NCBI RefSeq assembly: GCF_002831565.1
Contig: NZ_CP025096.1
Coordinates: forward strand, 3,449,027 to 3,513,026
Direction of reading: 5' to 3'
Origin: Spirosoma pollinicola
Lineage (GTDB): Bacteria > Bacteroidota > Bacteroidia > Cytophagales > Spirosomataceae
DNA: 64,000 bases
Part shown: positions 25,513-34,766 of the stretch, one piece after another
How the letters are laid out: each line of letters opens with the position of its first letter
Numbering within the stretch: the stretch's first letter is position 1
Notes under the pieces: model-generated
What the model was told of the DNA's origin: nothing
What the model saw: the letters and a program-made list of their open reading frames with translations, nothing else
Databases searched by the model: none
Position numbers and translations under genes: made by a program

Positions 25513-25881
25513 TTAATCAATCGGAACCGAGATAACTGCACCCTGTTGCCTGTAAATCAGTATTAATTTTTCCCCTTTCTCTTTGGTCACGGTATCGCCA
25601 ATGGCTATGCTGGCACGGTCACGGTAGTCCATGAAAAAGCTGGCTGCTGCTTTTGTGTCTATATCGGTGTAGCCAATTTTGAGCAAATAATTGGCAGCAT
25701 TTGCCTTGTTTACTGACGTATCCGTGACGACAGCGTTCAGTCGTTTGTTGATCAGGGAATTTGTAGTAACGTCTGTGGCAGTAGCAGCGTCTTCGCCCAT
25801 ATACTCCTGGTAGAAAATGACGAACACTATAGCAACTATTGCTATAACCATGATAACTAGATACCGAGTGGCTGGCTTCAT
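25513..25881 (-). CDS. hypothetical membrane-anchored protein
   Basis: A 122-residue protein of unknown family. Residues 6-25 form one strongly hydrophobic span (YLVIMVIAIVAIVFVIFY); the remaining roughly 95 residues are hydrophilic and would lie outside the cytoplasm. No catalytic motif is seen. It lies 21 bp downstream of the ScfR-like gene and 18 bp upstream of the acetyltransferase, so it belongs to their transcription unit. Confidence 0.7.
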   Translation of the reverse strand: MKPATRYLVIMVIAIVAIVFVIFYQEYMGEDAATATDVTTNSLINKRLNAVVTDTSVNKANAANYLLKIGYTDIDTKAAASFFMDYRDRASIAIGDTVTKEKGEKLILIYRQQGAVISVPID

Positions 25882-25902
25882 ACAAGTGGATAGAATGACC
25901 GA

Positions 25903-27405
25903 TTAACGTAGTCCCTCGATAGCTTTTTTCATAGCGGCAAACTGCCGTTTCTTTTGTAAAACAGCCGGAGCGGCAACCCGTTCGCGACAATCAAAAATGC
26001 CACAGCGTTCACAGGCCTCATTCACGATACGAAAAGATACCTCGCTGGCAGGGTTGTTTTCCGGAGATGTCGACAGGAAATTCATCTTGCTTTTTAGGGC
26101 GTCATTCACGGCAAAACACATGGATACACTGATGTTTTGATCACCGGCGGCCCGCGAAGGGTGAGCTACTGAAATAATCAGGTATTGGTGTCCGGTATCG
26201 TAATACTCCGAAAGTTGTGCCCGGCAAAGCGTGCCATCGAATTGTTTATTCTGTTGTAGAAACTGTAGTTCCTGCAAAATTGTCCAGGCTATCCACCGCC
26301 GACAGAAATGCTCGTCCATAATACCGCGTGGTCCTTGCAAACGCGACAGGTGCATTTCCTTTGTCAGTTTAAAGGTCGTTTGGCCGGGTGTATGATTGAA
26401 CCGATAAAAAAACAACTGATCTATACCGAATGCACTGGGCAACACATTACTCAGTCGATAACAGAAGCGCTCAGGCGTTGCCCCAAAATGGTCGATGAGT
26501 TGCAGGAAATCGTCGTTGTTCCAGGTATCCCGGGCAAAAAGTTCACTTAATTTAGCGACGAGCGCAGCCCGTCGAATTAAAATGGCACCGGCAAAGTAAG
26601 AGGCTTTATAATTATTGAGAATCTGCTCAAACGATTCTGCTTCAACCCAGGAATAGCTGAATGGACGATTCTTAAGATTCATAAACTGGAAGCCCACTTC
26701 CCGCGACAGAATAAACGACCGTTGTTCTGTCGAAAGGCCCGCATTAAGGTGAAGTGTGTGCTGTTCGGGTCGATATACTGACCGCAAGGCGGCTAATTCG
26801 GGTTGCGTTAGCGGGTCGAAGTGCTCGATTCGAATGTTATACCGCGTTTTAAGCAGATTAATTAACAGAACTTCGGTAACCGCCTGATCGGGCATTGGGG
26901 CAAATTCGGCCAGAAAGCGATCGGCATCGGCTTCGATATCGGGAAAGTAATTATCGTGCATTTCCTGATAGGACCGCAGCATAGTCAGATACAACCGCTC
27001 GACGCTCATGTTGTAGCTAAGGGCAATATCCATGAATGTACGAATCATGGCACTGACTTTAGCGGGGGCTTCGGCCAGTAGTTCGAGCAGGTCGGAGGGG
27101 TCTATTCCGAACAGTTCGAGGGGGATTTCAGTCAGGAATTTCGAGCGCAGCAAGTCCGAAATGGGCTCCAGCTTCTTGCTTAATTTTAACGAAACAAGCG
27201 TATCGTAATCCACTTGCATAGCATTGGCAAGTGCCGAAATTTTATCGGCTTTGGGGTATTTTCGTCCTTTTTCAATTTCGGTGACGTAGGAGACTGATAA
27301 GTTGGATCTTTGGGCTAATTCGCTGACAGACAATCCTTTATCAAGGCGTAGTTGGCGAAGTTTCAAGCCAAACAACAGGCGGATATGATCTGCGGGTAGG
27401 TTCAA
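25903..27405 (-). CDS. Xre-family regulator of the ScfR/RamB type
   Basis: A 500-residue DNA-binding regulator. An N-terminal helix-turn-helix (about 11-70: LRQLRLDKGLSVSELAQRSN, then SVSYVTEIEKGRKYP) is followed by an IrrE/ImmA-like middle region (about 140-320) in which the HExxH zinc motif is not seen. The C-terminal ligand domain ends in a cysteine cluster CERCGIFDCRER near 463-474. This layout fits short-chain fatty-acyl-responsive regulators (ScfR, RamB, PrpC-like), which control glyoxylate or methylcitrate cycles. The gene follows menC by 15 bp. A role in acyl-CoA-responsive control of carbon metabolism is inferred from the family. Confidence 0.8.
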   Translation of the reverse strand: MNLPADHIRLLFGLKLRQLRLDKGLSVSELAQRSNLSVSYVTEIEKGRKYPKADKISALANAMQVDYDTLVSLKLSKKLEPISDLLRSKFLTEIPLELFGIDPSDLLELLAEAPAKVSAMIRTFMDIALSYNMSVERLYLTMLRSYQEMHDNYFPDIEADADRFLAEFAPMPDQAVTEVLLINLLKTRYNIRIEHFDPLTQPELAALRSVYRPEQHTLHLNAGLSTEQRSFILSREVGFQFMNLKNRPFSYSWVEAESFEQILNNYKASYFAGAILIRRAALVAKLSELFARDTWNNDDFLQLIDHFGATPERFCYRLSNVLPSAFGIDQLFFYRFNHTPGQTTFKLTKEMHLSRLQGPRGIMDEHFCRRWIAWTILQELQFLQQNKQFDGTLCRAQLSEYYDTGHQYLIISVAHPSRAAGDQNISVSMCFAVNDALKSKMNFLSTSPENNPASEVSFRIVNEACERCGIFDCRERVAAPAVLQKKRQFAAMKKAIEGLR

Positions 27406-27420
27406 GGAATGGAAGCTTAA

Positions 27421-28521
27421 TTAGTGAGACGCATCAACTAAAAGCGGACTCAGGTTCCAGGACCTGGCCGGATCGTATTGCAGTTGACCATGGTCGATAA
27501 CCAGCGGGCTATCGACATTATTGTGGTATAATTGCCCAGTGCCTAAGCCCTGTGGCAACAGGTGTTTAAATTGCGCTGTATACTGAGCAATAGCATTCAG
27601 GCCAATATTCGATTCCAGCGCCGAGGTAAGCCACCAGCCAATATTGAGTCGGCCAGCCAGTTCGATCCATTCGTCGCAATGACGTAACCCACCCAAAAGG
27701 GTAGGTTTCAGTATAATATACTGTGGCTGGATTTTTTTTAAGAGCTTAAATTTATGGACGTATTCCATTTGCCCGATCAGCTCTTCGTCCAGCGCAATTG
27801 GTAAAGGCGAATGCTTACACAGGTCGGCCATTAGCTCCGGTTGCCCGGCACGAATGGGTTGTTCGATAGAATGCAGGTTAAACGTGGCCAGCCGTTCGAG
27901 CTTTGCTATTACATCGGCAGGGGTAAACGCACCGTTGGCATCCACCCGAAGGGTGATCTTATCGGCCGGGAATCGTTCCCGAATCATGGCCAGCAGATCG
28001 CACTCCTGTTCAAAATCAATAGCCCCTATTTTTAGTTTTATCGTAGTGTAGCCGGCTTCAAGTTTTTCCTCGATCTGCTGCCGCATAAACGACTGGCTGC
28101 CCATCCAGATCAGGCCATTGATTGGCAGTGTGCGCTGTCCGTTAGTGAAATCAGACGTCCTGATAATGTGTTGCCCGCCTGAGAGGAAATCAAGCATGGC
28201 TGTTTCAAAGCCAAATAAAATACTTGGGAAAGCCTGGCTGATAAGTTGATTCAGGATGATGGGAATATTCCAGCTAAACAACTCCAGATCCATCTCTGTA
28301 AACTCATCGCAATACTGACAAAGAATATCCTCGAAATCGGGACGGTCATCGAAGCTTAGTCCTTTCAGCGGTCCACATTCCCCATAACCAACAACAGCCG
28401 GATTTTCATCATCAAAAATTCGAATAACGTAGGACGTTTTTTCCGTAAGGGTGCCGCGTGACGTACCCGCTTCGAAGCGAAAGTGCAACGTGTATTTCAG
28501 GTAGTCGGCTTTTAAACTCAT
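27421..28521 (-). CDS. menC: o-succinylbenzoate synthase
   Basis: A 366-residue enolase-superfamily enzyme of menaquinone synthesis that dehydrates SHCHC to o-succinylbenzoate. Catalytic residues can be placed: K162-x-K164 (TTIKLKIG), metal ligands D193 (RVDANGAF), E220 (HSIEQPI) and D245 (ALDEEL), and K272 (ILKPTLLGG). It is first in the minus-strand run and divergent from lpxK. menD, an earlier step of the same pathway, lies 34 kb away at the end of the window. Some family members racemise N-succinylamino acids, but the short active-site loop and presence of menD support menC. Confidence 0.88.
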   Translation of the reverse strand: MSLKADYLKYTLHFRFEAGTSRGTLTEKTSYVIRIFDDENPAVVGYGECGPLKGLSFDDRPDFEDILCQYCDEFTEMDLELFSWNIPIILNQLISQAFPSILFGFETAMLDFLSGGQHIIRTSDFTNGQRTLPINGLIWMGSQSFMRQQIEEKLEAGYTTIKLKIGAIDFEQECDLLAMIRERFPADKITLRVDANGAFTPADVIAKLERLATFNLHSIEQPIRAGQPELMADLCKHSPLPIALDEELIGQMEYVHKFKLLKKIQPQYIILKPTLLGGLRHCDEWIELAGRLNIGWWLTSALESNIGLNAIAQYTAQFKHLLPQGLGTGQLYHNNVDSPLVIDHGQLQYDPARSWNLSPLLVDASH

Positions 28522-28564
28522 TGTACCAAACGGTGAGGACGGGAGTTCCCAGTCCTAAAAGTAC

Positions 28565-28572
28565 TAATTTTG
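28565..28572 (+). promoter_or_regulatory. lpxK promoter -7 element
   Basis: TAATTTTG fits TAnnTTTG and stands 33 bp before ATG 28606. It overlaps an upstream in-frame TTG (28570), which therefore cannot be the translation start. Confidence 0.5.
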
Positions 28573-28605
28573 ACTGCTCAAGCTGGCAATATTACGAAAA
28601 TATTA

Positions 28606-29670
28606 ATGAAACGTTTAGGGAGTAAGTGGCTACTATTGCCTTTCAGTCTAGTATATGGGGTAGTTATGGACATACGTAATTGGCTATTTAACAGCCACTT
28701 ATTGAGATCCTATTGGCCTTCTATTCACACAATATGCGTAGGCAATTTGACCGTTGGCGGCACCGGAAAAACGCCTATGATCGAATTTTTGATTAAACGG
28801 TATGCGTTATCAAAGGAAGTAACCCCAGGAGTAACGGCTACGTTAAGTCGGGGCTACGGCAGGCAAACGACTGGGTTTCGGATAGCTACTGATACCGATA
28901 CAGCCTCGACGATTGGTGACGAACCCCTCCAGCTATACCGAAAATTTGCACCCCTCGTTCGGGTGTGTGTTGGCGAACGAAGAGCCGGGGCTATTCAGGT
29001 ACTGGTGAGCCATCATCCCGAAACGAAGCAGGTTTTGCTGGACGATGCTTACCAGCACCGGGCTGTTCAGCCACACCTGACTATTTTATTAATGGATTAC
29101 AATCGGCCCTTTTATGACGATTATCCGTTCCCCGCTGGTCGATTGCGCGAACGGCGAAAGGGTGCGCGTAGGGCCGATGTGATCGTTGTGACGAAGTGTC
29201 CAACTGATTTGTTTACGACCGAACAGCAGCGTATTTCGGAAAAGATTCGCCCATACTGTAAGCCTGAAACGCCCATTTTTTTTGCGGGCTTGCAGTACGG
29301 TCAACCTGTTTCGTTCGAAAGTCGGCAAGCCGTAACGAACCTGCAAAAAGTCGTGCTGGTGTCGGGCCTGGCAAATGCCGATCTGCTGGAATACTATGTT
29401 GATCAAGCCTACACCTTAGTTAAGCATCACCGCTTTGCCGATCACTACGCGTACAGTCGCGATGAACTTGATTCTATCCTGACAGGCTTACCGCCCGCAA
29501 CCGCTTTGCTTACAACTGAAAAAGACTGGGTAAAACTCGACGGGTTGCTCTCGCCTGGCGAGCGTACTACACTTCCGTTGTATTACCTGCCGGTTGCCAT
29601 GCAGTTCCTGCCCGGACATGAACAGGGCTTTAACCAGTTTTTAGATCGATCAAGCCTTAAAAATCGTTAA
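28606..29670 (+). CDS. lpxK: tetraacyldisaccharide 4'-kinase
   Basis: A 354-residue inner-membrane kinase that phosphorylates the lipid A disaccharide precursor at the 4' position. The N-terminal hydrophobic helix (LLLPFSLVYGVVMDI) is the membrane anchor. The P-loop is VGNLTVGGTGKTP (about 45-57), and the C-terminal VSGLANADLLEYY and TTEKDWVKL segments are typical. I chose ATG 28606 because the upstream TTG lies in the promoter and homologous sequence starts MKRLGSKW. A gene for an outer-membrane barrel follows, consistent with envelope assembly. Confidence 0.93.
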   Translation: MKRLGSKWLLLPFSLVYGVVMDIRNWLFNSHLLRSYWPSIHTICVGNLTVGGTGKTPMIEFLIKRYALSKEVTPGVTATLSRGYGRQTTGFRIATDTDTASTIGDEPLQLYRKFAPLVRVCVGERRAGAIQVLVSHHPETKQVLLDDAYQHRAVQPHLTILLMDYNRPFYDDYPFPAGRLRERRKGARRADVIVVTKCPTDLFTTEQQRISEKIRPYCKPETPIFFAGLQYGQPVSFESRQAVTNLQKVVLVSGLANADLLEYYVDQAYTLVKHHRFADHYAYSRDELDSILTGLPPATALLTTEKDWVKLDGLLSPGERTTLPLYYLPVAMQFLPGHEQGFNQFLDRSSLKNR

Positions 29671-29709
29671 CTGAACCAAGTCGACGAGCGAGTGTCCGAC
29701 GTTTTGACG

Positions 29710-29717
29710 TACTTTTG
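29710..29717 (+). promoter_or_regulatory. possible -7 element before the porin gene
   Basis: TACTTTTG fits TAnnTTTG but stands only 5 bp before ATG 29723, which would give an almost leaderless transcript. No -33 TTG at proper distance. Confidence 0.3.
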
Positions 29718-29722
29718 ACCTA

Positions 29723-31741
29723 ATGAATCGGAGTTTACTTGCCTTACTTTTTAGTACTTGCCTCTCGCTCACAGCCTGGGCACAGCAGTTTCCGGGTAAT
29801 ACCCAAACGCCCAATAGTTTTGGCGGTCGCCAGACAATGCCTACGTCAACAACCGGCAGCAATGGTATCGACGATTCGACGAAGGTTATTTATGGTCCAA
29901 AGTCAACCCGATATGTACTGGAGGACGATAATTTGAATAACCGCCGGAAACTTTACACCCTCGATACGACCATGGACGAGGTGCATCGGTTCACCTATGT
30001 GCAGCGAAATCAAAATCTGTATCAGGACTTAGGCGAACTGGGTACGCCCATGCGGCCTGTATTTCTGCAAGTTCCCCAACAATTGGGTGCGCAATCGGGC
30101 TATTATGTCTTTTTGCCCTATGCCTTTCAACCAATGGACGTGAAGTATTTCGATACCAAGTCGCCTTATACTGATATGTATCTTGCGCTGGGCGGGCATA
30201 ATCAGAATATACTTCGGTTCGATATGTCGCAAAACATTAATTCCCGCTGGAATGTGGGTTTCGATGTACAGCGATTTACCTCCCAGAAGCAGTTTGGCAC
30301 GAGTGGTAATAACGACCCATACAAGTTACTGGCGCAGAACTGGGGGTTGTTACTGCATACGAATTACCGCTCTAAAAACGAAAAATACACCCTGCTGGCT
30401 CACTTCAATAACATGAACCACAGCCTCGATGAGCAGGGGGGAGTATTGCCGGGGCAAAATGCAGATGGAAGCACCATTGCCATCAATTACACCGGCGATT
30501 CGCGTTTACGCAGCGGCAGTACAACCGCTCAGGGACCACACGGTTGGGAAATTCGGAACAACTGGCATGTCTATCACCAGTATGTGCTCGACAAGGGATT
30601 TCAACTGTATCATAAATTTGACTATCAGACCCAAAAGAATTTTTATCAGGATGATACCCTGCGGCTGAATCAGACAGATACGCTGCTGGCAGCTGACAAT
30701 AAAGTCAGGCGATTCTATCCCGCTATTCTGGGCGACACATCCCGCCTGGAGCAGCACGCCCGGTTTCGAGTGCTCGATAATCAGTTTGGGATAAAAGGGG
30801 TTGCGCAGTACAAAGGCGCGTCGTTCAACTACCGCGCGTACCTGCGGATACGAAATTATAAACAGTCATCTCTCTACAATACATCACGCACTCAATATAA
30901 TGAATACAGTACTGCCCGAACCGAAACGTTTGTGGGTGGCTGGCTAGGCTATTATTTCCCGGATAGCTTGTCGCGGCTGACGGCCGAAGCCGAAATTGGG
31001 GCCGATGGTAGCCGACGAATTCAGGGGCAGGTCGAAAGTAAGTTTCTAACAGCGGGCGGCTCCTATGTAAATGTCCAGCCTACACTCGTTCAGGAACGTT
31101 TTCAAAGCAAGGTATATAACTGGCCGGATGTAACGAACGGACTTAATCCACTGACCAAGAGGGACTATTTGCAGGCCTATGGTAAGCTGACTGTACGATA
31201 TCATAAACTCCGACTGGAACCGAGCCTGGACTATTACCTGATTAAAAATTTCGTTTATTTCGACACAAAAGGTGTTGTTCAGCAGGAAAATTCACCCATT
31301 AGTATTGTTCGGCCGGGACTTGGCTACCACTTTCAAATCGGCAAGTTTCTGATCTCTGGGCAGGGCTATTATACGGCGAAAGAAGGCCCCGACGTTATCC
31401 GTATACCATCAATTTTTGTGAACACTCGCATTCAGTACGAGTTTTTATATGCTAAAGTGCTGTACATACAGACCGGGGTCGATTTGCACTATAAGTCGAA
31501 GTACTATGCCGATGCGTACATGCCCTTAACCCAGCAGTTTCATCTTCAGAATAGACAACAGGTGGAAGGCTATGTTCTTGCCGACTTATATGCCAATCTT
31601 CGTATCAACCGTACCCGTTTATTTGTTAAACTTACGCACATAAATCAGGGCATTTTATCGCCCGGTTACTATGTAGCGCCCGATTTCCTGCAAATGCGCC
31701 GTGGCTTCTCATTCGGAGTTGACTGGTATTTATTTGACTGA
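29723..31741 (+). CDS. putative outer-membrane porin (Porin_10 type)
   Basis: A 672-residue outer-membrane beta-barrel. A signal peptide (hydrophobic 4-19, AWAQQ cleavage) is followed by a roughly 80-residue periplasmic N-terminus. Then come regularly alternating beta-strand segments rich in aromatic girdle residues, such as WNVGFDVQRF, YTLLAHFNNMNH and LRLEPSLDYYLI. The C-terminus ends GFSFGVDWYLFD, with a terminal aromatic/acidic strand typical of BAM-inserted barrels. It matches the Bacteroidota putative-porin family (Porin_10), for which no substrate is known. It starts 52 bp after lpxK. Confidence 0.82.
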   Translation: MNRSLLALLFSTCLSLTAWAQQFPGNTQTPNSFGGRQTMPTSTTGSNGIDDSTKVIYGPKSTRYVLEDDNLNNRRKLYTLDTTMDEVHRFTYVQRNQNLYQDLGELGTPMRPVFLQVPQQLGAQSGYYVFLPYAFQPMDVKYFDTKSPYTDMYLALGGHNQNILRFDMSQNINSRWNVGFDVQRFTSQKQFGTSGNNDPYKLLAQNWGLLLHTNYRSKNEKYTLLAHFNNMNHSLDEQGGVLPGQNADGSTIAINYTGDSRLRSGSTTAQGPHGWEIRNNWHVYHQYVLDKGFQLYHKFDYQTQKNFYQDDTLRLNQTDTLLAADNKVRRFYPAILGDTSRLEQHARFRVLDNQFGIKGVAQYKGASFNYRAYLRIRNYKQSSLYNTSRTQYNEYSTARTETFVGGWLGYYFPDSLSRLTAEAEIGADGSRRIQGQVESKFLTAGGSYVNVQPTLVQERFQSKVYNWPDVTNGLNPLTKRDYLQAYGKLTVRYHKLRLEPSLDYYLIKNFVYFDTKGVVQQENSPISIVRPGLGYHFQIGKFLISGQGYYTAKEGPDVIRIPSIFVNTRIQYEFLYAKVLYIQTGVDLHYKSKYYADAYMPLTQQFHLQNRQQVEGYVLADLYANLRINRTRLFVKLTHINQGILSPGYYVAPDFLQMRRGFSFGVDWYLFD

Positions 31742-31872
31742 TTCTGGCGTTAACAGGTAGGAGACCGCCATTTTTTGCTTATTCCGTCAATGACGGAACG
31801 AATTGTCTCTTTTGCTTTACAAAAGTACCATTGCGTTTCTTTTCATTTAAATAATTAATCTTTACTTTTTGC

Positions 31873-33618
31873 ATGGATCCATTTCAGATTCAAAAAGCTC
31901 CGGTTCAATACGACGTTGCCATTGTTGGTTCAGGAGCCGGGGGCGGCATGGCGGCTTATACACTGGCAAAAGCGGGCGCTAAAGTCGTTTTGCTGGAAGC
32001 AGGCGGTTATTTTGATCCTGCCGATCCGAAATACATTACGCAACTGAAATGGCCCTGGGAATCGCCACGGCGGGGAGCTGGTACGACACGGGCGTTTGGG
32101 GATTTCGATGCCGCCTGGGGTGGCTGGGACATTGAAGGTGAGCCGTATACGAATGTAAAAGGCTCCGATTTTCAGTGGTTCCGGTCCCGTATGTTAGGTG
32201 GACGTACCAATCACTGGGGACGTATTTCGTTACGTTTCGCCCCCGACGATTTTCGCCGGAAAAGCATGACGGGTGTTGGTGAAGACTGGCCTATTGGCTA
32301 TGACGATATCAAACCTTTTTACGACCGAATCGACCGGATGATCGGCGTTTTTGGCTCGGTTGAAAATATGGCATCCGAACCGGATGGTATTTTTCTGCCT
32401 GCGCCAAAGCCGCGCTTGCACGAGTTGATGATTCGGAAAGGAGCCCGCAGTATCGGTGTTCCGGTTATTCCGTCTCGCCTGTCGATTCTTACCAAACCTG
32501 TGAATAACGAACGCGGGTCCTGTTTTTATTGCAGCCAGTGCGGACGGGGGTGTCAGGCCTATGCCGATTTTTCCTCCTCGTCGGTGCTGGTGAAGCCCGC
32601 AATGAAAACGGGCAATGTTACCCTGATTAACGGGGCCATGGTTCGTGAAGTCCTCACCGATCCGGGAACGGGATTAGCCACAGGCGTTAGTTACGTCGAT
32701 ACGTTAACGTTGCAGGAAGTTACCGTGAAAGCGAAGTCAGTCATTCTGGCTGCCAGTGCGGGTGAAACGGCACGTTTGCTGTTAAACTCTAAATCAAGCC
32801 GTTTTTCGACGGGGCTTGCCAATTCAAGCAACGTTGTCGGTAAATACATCAATGACTCTACGGGTGCCAGTCGCTCGGCCTTTATTCCGGCCCTGATGGA
32901 TCGCAAACGGTATAATGAAGATGGTGTTGGCGGTATGCACGTGTTTACCCCCTGGTGGCTCGACAACAAAAAACTGGATTTTCCGCGTGGTTACCATATT
33001 GAATACTGGGGTGGCATGGGAATGCCTGCCTACGGATTTGGTTGGGGAATCGAAGCCATGAACGGCATGATAGCCGCTCGTAATGGCATGATGAAGCCGG
33101 GTGGTGGATATGGCGCTAGTTTGAAAGACGACTACCGCCGATTCTATGGTGCCTACGTGGGTATGGCTGGTCGGGGCGAACCCGTCCCGCTGGAAAGTAA
33201 TTATTGCGAAATTGATCCTGGCGTTGTCGACAAATACGGTATTCCAGTGCTGCGATTCAACTACAAATGGTCGGAGAACGAGGTAAAGCAGGCAAAGCAC
33301 ATGCAGGATACCTTCGAGGAAATCATTCACTCGATGGGCGGCATTGCGTTGGGCGACAAACCGAATGCGTCAACTAATTACGGTCTGGCCGCTCCGGGTC
33401 AGATTATCCACGAGGTAGGAACCGCCCGTATGGGTAATGATCCAAAAACGTCGGTACTGAATAAATACCAGCAGGCCCACGACGTGAAAAACCTATTTGT
33501 TGTCGATGCGGCCCCATTTCCATCGCAGGGTGACAAAAACGTTACCTGGACAATTCTGGCCAGTTCCATGCGCACAAGTGAGTATTTGATCGATCAGGTA
33601 AAACAGAAAAATATATAA
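31873..33618 (+). CDS. GMC-family FAD oxidoreductase
   Basis: A 581-residue flavoprotein dehydrogenase, probably for a sugar or polyol. The FAD-binding Rossmann motif is VAIVGSGAGGGMAA (about 15-28) with LLEAGG after the second strand. A CFYCSQCGRGC cysteine cluster lies near 217-227. The GMC C-terminal signature includes HEVGTARMG (about 514-522) and VVDAAPFPSQGDKN near the end. The gluconate-2-dehydrogenase subunit-3 family gene follows 189 bp downstream, the usual partner arrangement. No Tat or Sec signal is seen on this subunit, so export by hitchhiking on the Tat-tagged partner is likely (inference). Confidence 0.9.
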   Translation: MDPFQIQKAPVQYDVAIVGSGAGGGMAAYTLAKAGAKVVLLEAGGYFDPADPKYITQLKWPWESPRRGAGTTRAFGDFDAAWGGWDIEGEPYTNVKGSDFQWFRSRMLGGRTNHWGRISLRFAPDDFRRKSMTGVGEDWPIGYDDIKPFYDRIDRMIGVFGSVENMASEPDGIFLPAPKPRLHELMIRKGARSIGVPVIPSRLSILTKPVNNERGSCFYCSQCGRGCQAYADFSSSSVLVKPAMKTGNVTLINGAMVREVLTDPGTGLATGVSYVDTLTLQEVTVKAKSVILAASAGETARLLLNSKSSRFSTGLANSSNVVGKYINDSTGASRSAFIPALMDRKRYNEDGVGGMHVFTPWWLDNKKLDFPRGYHIEYWGGMGMPAYGFGWGIEAMNGMIAARNGMMKPGGGYGASLKDDYRRFYGAYVGMAGRGEPVPLESNYCEIDPGVVDKYGIPVLRFNYKWSENEVKQAKHMQDTFEEIIHSMGGIALGDKPNASTNYGLAAPGQIIHEVGTARMGNDPKTSVLNKYQQAHDVKNLFVVDAAPFPSQGDKNVTWTILASSMRTSEYLIDQVKQKNI

Positions 33619-33807
33619 TGTTTTCGGTTTTCGGTATACGGTAGGAGTTTCAGGGCAATGGCGAAGATAGATCGGTCAGTCCCTGAAAAAATCACCTATT
33701 CGCGGGTTGAGATATAAAGTGGATGAGCCCGAGATCGACTATCAGGTAGAGAACTTCCCGAACCCGGCACTGTAAACCGAAAACAAAAAACCAAAAACCT
33801 TTCGTTT

Positions 33808-34446
33808 ATGAAACGCAGAGATTCCTTAAAAGCCCTTTCGCTCGCGGGTTTTGGCATGGCTGTCAATCCTGTCGAAGCCGCTGTACCCGCACCACCCGAT
33901 GTTAAACCACTGAAAATACCCGGTGGCCGACAGAAGTTCGAAGCCGAACGGGATGCAAAACTAAACGCTGAAAAATTCTTTACACCCCACGAACTGCAAA
34001 CGGTTACGGTATTGTCAGATATTATTCTGCCTGCCGATGATCGGTCGGGGAGTGCCTCACAGGCCGGTGTACCGGCGTTTATTGAGTTCATGATGAAAGA
34101 CCAACCCAAGAACCAGACGCCCATGCGCGGTGGTATTCGGTGGCTGGACAATACCTGTACCAAACGCTACGGTAAGGCATTCATGCTGTGTACAAAAGCG
34201 CAGCAGATCGATATGGTTGAGCAAATCGCCTACCCGTCGAAAGCCAAGCCCGACATGACGCAGGGTGCTTCGTTTTTCAGTTTCATGCGTAACATGACGG
34301 CTTCGGGATTCTACACCAGTCAAATGGGTGTGAAAGACTTAGGGTACGTTGGTAATGTTCCCAATCAGTGGGATGGCGTTCCAGCTGATGTGCTCAAGCA
34401 ATACGGGCTTGCTTATGAGGAGCGAGAGCTGAATCAGGATAAATAA
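33808..34446 (+). CDS. gluconate 2-dehydrogenase subunit 3 family protein, Tat-exported
   Basis: A 212-residue small subunit partner of GMC dehydrogenases. The N-terminus MKRRDSLKALSLAGFGMA is a twin-arginine signal. The mature part contains VLSDIILPADDRSGSASQAG, typical of the family, and a C-terminal FYTSQMGVKDLGYVGN region. It should form a periplasmic complex with the flavoprotein encoded just upstream. The 189-bp gap between them holds fragments of a TTTTCGG-rich sequence but no terminator. Confidence 0.9.
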   Translation: MKRRDSLKALSLAGFGMAVNPVEAAVPAPPDVKPLKIPGGRQKFEAERDAKLNAEKFFTPHELQTVTVLSDIILPADDRSGSASQAGVPAFIEFMMKDQPKNQTPMRGGIRWLDNTCTKRYGKAFMLCTKAQQIDMVEQIAYPSKAKPDMTQGASFFSFMRNMTASGFYTSQMGVKDLGYVGNVPNQWDGVPADVLKQYGLAYEERELNQDK

Positions 34447-34473
34447 GTAAAGTTTTAGTTTAACTATAGTGTA

Positions 34474-34510
34474 AAAAAATGGCCCTACTGACTCAGATAG
34501 GGCCGTTTTT
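34474..34510. terminator. terminator after the GMC pair
   Basis: AAAATGGCCCTA pairs with TAGGGCCGTTTT (one wobble) around a 10-nt loop and ends in TTTTT; 28 bp past the stop. Confidence 0.8.
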
Positions 34511-34766
34511 ATATGCGCAGTTGCCCTAAACTATTCTGATCGGTTCAAGGGTAATAAGGGTCTACACTAGGTGTCGAGACCGGACAATCAGGTTCAGACG
34601 ATGTTGTTGACCGCTAAAGTCAGTGACAAATCAATAAATCGCAGACCAGTTCATTGACCACCAATAGATTACTCAACAGGCCCGAACATTTCCCGTTTAT
34701 TTTTCTGCCATTCTGCCTTTTTTCTCGTACTTTTACATCCCGTAACGACCTAATTAGGTTTCAATC

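Noticed and set aside
33619-33807. Small gene between the GMC oxidoreductase and its partner
   Set aside because: Only fragments of TTTTCGG-rich repeat-like sequence and no frame with a plausible start and protein-like composition.
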